From Flavobacteriales bacterium (GTDB taxonomy: Bacteria; Bacteroidota; Bacteroidia; Flavobacteriales_F; PHOS-HE28), in assembly GCA_020437875.1 (NCBI GenBank), contig JAGQVR010000073.1, forward strand, positions 1 to 11,642: a stretch of DNA of 11,642 bases, given 5' to 3'. Shown in pieces: positions 7,076 to 11,642 of this stretch. The notes beneath the pieces were generated by a model, which was not told where the DNA came from, ran no database searches, and worked only from the letters and a program-made list of their open reading frames with translations. Positions within the stretch are counted from its first letter, which is position 1, and every line of letters starts with the position of its first letter. Made by a program: the position numbers and the translations under genes.

Positions 7076-9493
7076 TCATTCATAGCGCAAGGCCTTCACC
7101 GGGTCCGCCGCGGCTGCCTTGTACGCCTGCATGGTCACCGTCAAGACCGTCACCACAAGCGTGATGAGCAACGCCGCCGCATAGAGCAGTGGTGATATCC
7201 TGGTGTGATAGGCGAATGTCTCCAGCCAACGGCCGATGGCGTAGAAGGCCAGCGGGAATGCGACGATGAGTGATAGACCCATCAGGACGACGAATTCACG
7301 GTTCATCCGGTTCACGATGTCGATGACCGGTGCACCCATCACCCGACGGATGCCGATCTCGCGTGTGCGTTGCTTCGCCGTGAAATAGGCCAGTCCATAG
7401 AGCCCCATGATGGTCAGCAGGATGGTGAGGACCGCGAATGCGGCGAACACCCGGTAGAGCTTGTCCTCGGCCACGTAAAGCTGTGCGATGCTGTCCGTGA
7501 GGAAAGTGGCGTTCCATTCCGCATCCGGGAAGACGCGCTTCCATTCGCCCTGAAGGGTGGCCAGCTGCCCGGAGACATCCCCCGGGGCGAGACGCAGTAC
7601 CAGGTTCCGGACGCCATAGCGCTGGCTGCTCTGAAAAAGCACGAGCGGTTCGATCGGCGTGTGCAAGCTGGTGTAGTGGAAGTCCTTCAACACCCCGATC
7701 ACGGCCAGTTCCTGTTCCGCGCTATCACCCGGTGCATAGATCTTCTCCGCGAGCGGGTCCTTCCAGCCAAAGGCCTTCACCGCGCTCTCGTTCACCATCA
7801 CGGCGTTGTCGCGATCACCCGGGATGGTCGGATCGAAATAGCGGCCGGCCGCCAGCTCTACGCCGAGCAGAGCAGGAAGGTCCGCATCCGCGCTCATCGT
7901 CGGCATCGGCTTGTCGATACGACCTTCGGGTGTGTTCGCTTGGAGCACCCATCGTCCGCTGCCCTGGCCCGGCAGGTCCTGCGTGAAGGCGGCACCGGTC
8001 ACGAAGCTCTGGCGCATCAGCTCGTCCTTCACCGGACGCAGGCGGTCCCAGGCCAGCGTGTCCCGTCCCTGTGGAAGGGGCATTGCGATGCTCAGGAGGT
8101 TCTCCTTGCGGAAGCCCATATCGGTGGTACGCAACCAGTGCAGTTGTGCGAACACCGCGAGCGTACCCACCACCATGAAGAGCGCGATCGCGAACTGGGC
8201 GCCCATCAACACCTTCCTAACGCGTTGCTTGCCGGCTCCACTCGCAACACCCTCCTTCAACAGCAGCTGCGGTGCGAAGCGGGACAGGAAGAATGCCGGA
8301 TAGCTGCCCGCTACAACGCCGATCATCAGCACGATGAACATCACTACGGCAAGGAAGCTCCCGCGTAAGAGGTAGCCCATGCCGATCTCCTTATCGGTGA
8401 TGCCGTTGAAGGCGGGCAGTGCCAGCCACAACAGGATCAAGGCGACCAGTATGCCGATCACGGCGATCATCACGCTTCCGCCGATGAACTGGGCCACGAG
8501 CTGGCCACGCTGTGCGCCGCTCACCTTGCGCAAGGCCACCTCCTTCGCACGCCGTGTGGCATCGGCCGTGCTCATGTTGATGTAGTTGATGCAGGCGATC
8601 GCGAGGATGAGCACCGCCACGATCGCGAAGAGGGTGACATAGGCCTTGTTGCCCTTCTTCGGGGTGTCGTAAATGAGTTCGTTGTTGAAGTGCACCTCCT
8701 TCAATGGTTCCAGGTTGAAGCGTATGCTCCCTTGGAACTCCTCGCCGCCCCAGGCTGGAATGATGTACTTCGTGACGAAGGCGTCCATCTTCCCTTGGAA
8801 GTCATCGGCGCTCACCCCCGGCGCCAGCACCAGGTAGTTGAAGCAGCTGTTGTTCCCCCAGCTCTGCGACAACTGCTCGCGCGCTTGTGGCGGCATGCCC
8901 AGGCGGCTCATGAACACCCCCATGGGAATGTGCGTGTTCTCCGCCTTCCCGTCGATCACGCCCGCGACCTTCAACGTGCGGCCGTTCCGCGTCACCAGCT
9001 TGCCGATGGGATCCTCCGCACCGAACATGCGCGTGGCCATCTCCTGCATGATGACGATGTTGTCCGGCTCGTCCAGCGCATCCGGACCACCATGCGCGAA
9101 TGTGAAGTCGAAGTTGCGGAAGGTGTTCGTGTCAGCGTTGTAGCCATCCTCGGCCACGTACCGCTGCCCGTTGTACTCCAACGTCGTACGCCCGAGCTGA
9201 TACAGCGTTATACCCGCCTCGATGTCGGGATACTCGTTCAAGAGCGCCTCCATGATCGGGAAGGGTGTTATCCCGAAGTCATCGCTCACGTCACCGAACC
9301 GATAGTGGGCCTGGATACGGAAGATGCGATCGGCCTTCCGGTGATGCGCATCGTAGCTCAATTCATCCTGGACGTAGATGTAAATGAGCAAGCAGGCCAC
9401 CACACCGATGGCGAGCCCCATGATGTTAAGGACAGCGAAGAGCTTGTCCCTCTGCAGGGTGCGCCAGGCGATGAGCAGGTAGTTCTTCCACAT
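7076..9493 (-). CDS. MacB/FtsX-type ABC transporter permease (no adjacent ATPase)
   Basis: An 805-residue inner-membrane protein of the MacB-PCD/FtsX class. It starts MWKNYLLIAWRTLQRDKLFA, leads into TM1 (about 18-40, FAVLNIMGLAIGVVACLLIYIYV) and a large periplasmic core. A first FtsX domain follows around 285-410, with the cytosolic motif RAKEVALRKVSGAQRGQL near 316. A fifth membrane helix and a second periplasmic domain come next, then a second FtsX domain around 675-800 with REIGIRRVMGAP near 711. The protein ends in the typical DPVKALRYE. About eight membrane helices are visible. Such permeases pair with a LolD/MacB-like ATPase, and in Bacteroidota they often occur as orphan paralogues; none is encoded here. 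I chose ATG 9493 over the in-frame ATG 9574 because the family begins at MWKNYL-like sequence and the 27 extra residues are polar and have no family character. An inverted repeat GCCAAG/CTTGGC (9497-9502 and 9514-9519) sits directly before the start. Substrate unknown. Confidence 0.93.
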   Translation of the reverse strand: MWKNYLLIAWRTLQRDKLFAVLNIMGLAIGVVACLLIYIYVQDELSYDAHHRKADRIFRIQAHYRFGDVSDDFGITPFPIMEALLNEYPDIEAGITLYQLGRTTLEYNGQRYVAEDGYNADTNTFRNFDFTFAHGGPDALDEPDNIVIMQEMATRMFGAEDPIGKLVTRNGRTLKVAGVIDGKAENTHIPMGVFMSRLGMPPQAREQLSQSWGNNSCFNYLVLAPGVSADDFQGKMDAFVTKYIIPAWGGEEFQGSIRFNLEPLKEVHFNNELIYDTPKKGNKAYVTLFAIVAVLILAIACINYINMSTADATRRAKEVALRKVSGAQRGQLVAQFIGGSVMIAVIGILVALILLWLALPAFNGITDKEIGMGYLLRGSFLAVVMFIVLMIGVVAGSYPAFFLSRFAPQLLLKEGVASGAGKQRVRKVLMGAQFAIALFMVVGTLAVFAQLHWLRTTDMGFRKENLLSIAMPLPQGRDTLAWDRLRPVKDELMRQSFVTGAAFTQDLPGQGSGRWVLQANTPEGRIDKPMPTMSADADLPALLGVELAAGRYFDPTIPGDRDNAVMVNESAVKAFGWKDPLAEKIYAPGDSAEQELAVIGVLKDFHYTSLHTPIEPLVLFQSSQRYGVRNLVLRLAPGDVSGQLATLQGEWKRVFPDAEWNATFLTDSIAQLYVAEDKLYRVFAAFAVLTILLTIMGLYGLAYFTAKQRTREIGIRRVMGAPVIDIVNRMNREFVVLMGLSLIVAFPLAFYAIGRWLETFAYHTRISPLLYAAALLITLVVTVLTVTMQAYKAAAADPVKALRYE

Positions 9494-9540
9494 GCCGCCA
9501 AGGTGGGCCGATACTTGGCACAGAATAGTACGCCTCGTGT

Positions 9541-9580
9541 GCTGGTGTTGGCTGTGTGACGTACGGTTGATCACACCAGC
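9541..9580. repeat. Inverted repeat upstream of the permease gene
   Basis: GCTGGTGT (9541-9548) and ACACCAGC (9573-9580) are perfect 8-bp inverted arms 24 bp apart. An inner GTGTGA (9554-9559) can also pair with TCACAC (9571-9576). They lie 48-87 bp upstream of the permease start, in the expected promoter region, so an operator or a mutually exclusive RNA structure is possible. No clear promoter was seen. Confidence 0.35.
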
Positions 9581-9591
9581 TTGAGCCGAAC

Positions 9592-9633
9592 GACATGGTC
9601 CGTCGTGAAGCCTGCTTCACGACGGACCATGTC
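9592..9633 (-). terminator. Perfect 20-bp palindrome, possible terminator of the OmpA-like gene
   Basis: The arms 9592-9611 and 9614-9633 are exact reverse complements, separated only by CT (9612-9613). It lies 48 bp after the stop of the OmpA-like gene and 98 bp before the permease start, which suits a transcription terminator on the minus strand. No run of T follows on either strand, however, so it is not a classical intrinsic terminator. A dyad operator or a small mobile palindromic element remain possible. The outer part contains nested dyads such as CGGAC-cat-GTCCG (9623-9635). Confidence 0.5.
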
Positions 9634-9651
9634 CGGAAGATCGGTGTTCGC

Positions 9652-9664
9652 GGACCCCGGGTCC
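9652..9664. repeat. Small GC-rich palindrome after the OmpA-like gene
   Basis: GGACCC (9652-9657) and GGGTCC (9659-9664) are perfect inverted arms around a single C, 17 bp beyond the stop of the OmpA-like gene. Together with the long palindrome at 9592-9633 this gives two successive hairpins in that transcript. A 1-nt loop would force the innermost pairs open. Confidence 0.3.
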
Positions 9665-9681
9665 CCAAGGTCGCTCGAGGC

Positions 9682-10362
9682 TCACAACTCCCCGCGCTCA
9701 GCCGCCTTCTGCATGCGCTTGTTGGCATAGATCGCAACCTCCACCCGACGGTTCTGGGCCTTGCCCTCCGCGGTACCATTGTCCGCCACGGGCTGACCTT
9801 CACCGTAACCCACGGTGCTGATACGGCCAGCCTGGACTCCGTCGGCGATCAGCTGGCGGGAGACACTCTTCGCCCTGCGTTCCGAAAGACCAAGGTTGTA
9901 ATCATCGGCCCCGTCGGCATCAGTGTGGCCTTCGATCAGGATATCGGTATCCTCATACTTCAACAAGGTCTGGCCCAGTTCGTTCACGTTCTGCACGGCA
10001 GTGGAGTTCAGGTCGCTCTTGTCCACGGCGAAGAGCAGACCGCTGTCGAAGGTGATCTTGATGCCCTCCCCCACGCGGGTCACGGTGGCACCCTGCAGAT
10101 CGCGCTGCAGTTCCTCGGCCTGCTTGTCCATATGACGACCGATCAGCGCGCCAGCAGTACCGCCGACCGCCGCACCGATGATGGCACCGACCACCGTGCT
10201 GTTCTTGCCATCGAACTGGTTGCCGATAACGGCGCCCACTCCAGCGCCAGCACCGGCGCCGATCGCACCGCCCTTCACGGCGCGTGAGGTATTACATGCA
10301 GGAACGGTCAAGGCCAGGCTGAGAATGCCGGCGATCGCGGAACGGGACAGGTGGTTCTTCAT
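9682..10362 (-). CDS. Glycine-zipper OmpA-family lipoprotein
   Basis: A 226-residue envelope lipoprotein. The signal peptide (about 1-22) ends in a lipobox, LTVPAC, with Cys23 as the lipidated residue. Next comes a glycine-zipper segment (about 30-77) in two blocks, GGAIGAGAGAGVGAVIGN and VVGAIIGAAVGGTAGALIG, which can insert into or pack against membrane. The C-terminal OmpA domain (about 105-215) has the features expected for peptidoglycan binding: ILIEGHTDADGADDYNLGLSERRAKSV, VGYGEGQPVADNGT and NRRVEVAI. The architecture matches the YiaD-like group. The likely role is anchoring the outer membrane to the cell wall, an inference from the family. It lies 143 bp downstream of the multicopper oxidase gene on the same strand, so it may have its own promoter; none was recognised. 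ATG 10362 gives a well-formed signal peptide. Confidence 0.93.
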   Translation of the reverse strand: MKNHLSRSAIAGILSLALTVPACNTSRAVKGGAIGAGAGAGVGAVIGNQFDGKNSTVVGAIIGAAVGGTAGALIGRHMDKQAEELQRDLQGATVTRVGEGIKITFDSGLLFAVDKSDLNSTAVQNVNELGQTLLKYEDTDILIEGHTDADGADDYNLGLSERRAKSVSRQLIADGVQAGRISTVGYGEGQPVADNGTAEGKAQNRRVEVAIYANKRMQKAAERGEL

Positions 10363-10476
10363 GGCTTATGCTTTCCATGCTTGAAGACCATTCCAGTGCC
10401 AGGTCGAACTCGTGACCCAATCCGCTGGCCCTGTGACCATTCGCACATCGCGACCTGATAAAGCATGTGGCAGGAC

Positions 10477-10493
10477 CTCCCCACAATGGGAAG
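10477..10493 (-). terminator. Weak hairpin after the multicopper oxidase gene
   Basis: In the minus-strand transcript CUUCCCA pairs with UGGGGAG (plus positions 10487-10493 and 10477-10483, one G-U pair) around a 3-nt loop, 12 nt beyond the oxidase stop codon. No U-run follows, so termination is uncertain. The rest of the 143-bp gap 10363-10505 holds nothing else I can support. Confidence 0.28.
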
Positions 10494-10505
10494 CCCAAGC
10501 CACCG

Positions 10506-11642
10506 TCAGTATGTCAGCGTCACCCCCACCCCGAAGCCCATGTCGCTGTCGTAGTGCGTCCGGAAAGCCCAAGTCTTATCGAAGACGTACCGTAGAGCGC
10601 CCATGTATTCATAGTCGCTGTTCACCATGGCGTCCAGGCGTAAGTGCGGTGTGAGCGGCATGTCCTCGCGCATGAGCTGTGCGCGCAGTCGGCCGTCGGT
10701 ATCGATACGGGCGTCGAGCTTCGCGAGCATGGGCAACGTCCAGCGGAATCCGATATGGCCCACGCTGCGGCTGTCCTTGGTGTTGCCCTGGCCGAAGAGG
10801 TTCTCCTCGGGCCCTTCGCCGTGCGTGCGGGTTCGCCAGTCGATGCCGGCATTGATGAACCACCATTGCATCTTGCCGAGGTGACGCCCGAAATGCGTCT
10901 CCACCTCCTGGCCGTGCATCTCGGTGTAGCCCAGCCGCCATTCGCCTTCCAAGGTCCAGCGTTTGCTCATCAGCATGGCCTCGCCATCGATGCCGTTGTT
11001 CGCGAAGTCGCTCATGCCCATGAAGTGCCATTGCTTGTCCTCGCGTAGGAAGGTGCGCCACGCGTTCTTCGGCAAAGGCAGATGCGGCTTGGCGGGCGCA
11101 TCCGCGTAGCTGAACACGCGGCCCATGCCGCTCATCATGTGGTAGAGGATGTGACAGTGGAAGAACCAATCACCTTCCTCCGTGCCGAGGAACTCGATGG
11201 TGTCGGTCTCCATCGGCATGATATCGAGCACATTCTTCAGCGGGGCGTGGTCGCCTTGACCGTTCACAACGCGGAAGAAGTGGCCATGCAGGTGCATGGG
11301 GTGGCGCATCATGCTGTTGTTGTATAGGATCACGCGGACGTTCTCGCCTTTGTGGATCAGGATCCTGTCCGTCTCGCTCACGGTCTTGTTGTTGATCGCC
11401 CACACGTAGCGGTCCATGTTGCCGGTCAGCTCGAAGCGCAGCTCCGTGACCGGACCGGGCGGCAGCGCGGTGCTTGTTGGCGAACGCAGCATAGAGTAGT
11501 TCAGCGTGACGATGTCGGACATCGCGTTGCTGTTGTACATCATGCCATGGTCCATGTGCTCGCCATGCTCCATAGTCTTCTGTTCCGACTTCTTCGCAGG
11601 ACCGGTGATCTCCGGATACATCACCACGTTCATGTCCATCTG
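10506..11642 (-). CDS. Multicopper oxidase, C-terminal part, with CopB-like C-terminal extension (partial)
   Basis: The frame is open to the right edge (a Gln codon precedes the first visible Met at 11639), so this is the 3' part of a longer gene. Residues below count from that Met. After a Met/His-rich stretch (MEHGEHMDHGMM, 23-34) comes the last cupredoxin domain of a CopA-like multicopper oxidase. His113, His116 and His118 lie in HPMHLHGHFF. His161, Cys162, His163, His167 and Met172 lie in HCHILYHMMSGM and complete the type 1 and trinuclear copper sites, so the enzyme looks active. Beyond about residue 185 the chain continues for about 190 residues of alternating aromatic and charged segments (WTLEGEWRLGYTEM, HIGFRWTLPMLAKLDARID, MGALRYVFDKTWAF) and ends GFGVGVTLTY, an aromatic-terminated strand like those of outer-membrane barrels. 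This resembles CopB, normally a separate protein. The likely role is periplasmic Cu(I) oxidation and copper tolerance. The domain assignment of the extension is an inference. Confidence 0.88.
   Translation of the reverse strand, partial: QMDMNVVMYPEITGPAKKSEQKTMEHGEHMDHGMMYNSNAMSDIVTLNYSMLRSPTSTALPPGPVTELRFELTGNMDRYVWAINNKTVSETDRILIHKGENVRVILYNNSMMRHPMHLHGHFFRVVNGQGDHAPLKNVLDIMPMETDTIEFLGTEEGDWFFHCHILYHMMSGMGRVFSYADAPAKPHLPLPKNAWRTFLREDKQWHFMGMSDFANNGIDGEAMLMSKRWTLEGEWRLGYTEMHGQEVETHFGRHLGKMQWWFINAGIDWRTRTHGEGPEENLFGQGNTKDSRSVGHIGFRWTLPMLAKLDARIDTDGRLRAQLMREDMPLTPHLRLDAMVNSDYEYMGALRYVFDKTWAFRTHYDSDMGFGVGVTLTY

Noticed and set aside
8690..9559. 289-codon plus-strand open frame opposite the permease
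   Set aside because: Antisense shadow of the permease N-terminal half, His/Arg/Val-rich with no recognisable family.
9494..9574. Upstream in-frame start (ATG 9574) for the permease
   Set aside because: It would add 27 polar residues with no family similarity ahead of the conserved MWKNYLLIAWRTL start and would extend over the inverted repeats of the promoter region.
9595..10287. 230-codon plus-strand open frame opposite the OmpA-like gene
   Set aside because: It starts within the perfect palindrome and then runs antisense to the OmpA domain; composition is that of a shadow frame.

Overview
The window reads as a chromosomal segment of a GC-rich Bacteroidota bacterium, plausibly of the Flavobacteriales/Sphingobacteriales type. 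The grounds are indirect: most starts lack a clear Shine-Dalgarno, the ABC permease is of the orphan two-FtsX-domain kind that is abundant in that phylum, and a DUF1572/DinB protein and a multicopper oxidase with a C-terminal strand-rich extension are present. The assignment is an inference. GC content and codon use look even across the window, and there is no transposase, integrase, tRNA, rRNA or CRISPR array.

Layout. (1) 1-5648, plus strand: a tripartite RND efflux operon. The tail of an unknown upstream gene overlaps the adaptor start by ATGA. A lipoprotein membrane-fusion adaptor (63-1151) follows, then a complete HAE1-type RND pump (1155-4238) and a TolC-type outer-membrane channel (4272-5648). 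(2) 5753-6235, minus: an AHSA1/SRPBCC-fold protein, convergent with the channel gene. (3) 6236-6486: a 251-bp divergent intergenic region with repeated GTGAACG motifs and small palindromes. (4) 6487-7050, plus: a DUF1572 (DinB superfamily) putative metal-binding protein. (5) 7076-9493, minus: a large MacB/FtsX-type ABC permease with no ATPase beside it. (6) 9494-9681: an intergenic region with a perfect 20-bp-arm palindrome and smaller inverted repeats. (7) 9682-10362, minus: a glycine-zipper plus OmpA-domain lipoprotein. (8) 10506-11642, minus: the C-terminal part of a multicopper oxidase that continues past the right edge and carries a strand-rich C-terminal domain resembling a CopB-like outer-membrane part.

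Functionally the window is dominated by the cell envelope: drug or solute efflux (adaptor, pump, channel), an ABC-type permease, a peptidoglycan-binding lipoprotein and a periplasmic or outer-membrane copper oxidase. The most unusual signal is at the pump/channel gene junction (4197-4397). A degenerate 9-bp tandem repeat (GGTRAR plus 3 nt) occurs there as two inverted arms flanking an 8-bp repeat array. The left arm encodes the last residues of the RND pump, and the right arm encodes the hydrophobic core of the TolC-like protein's signal peptide, so a repetitive element appears to have been absorbed into two coding sequences.
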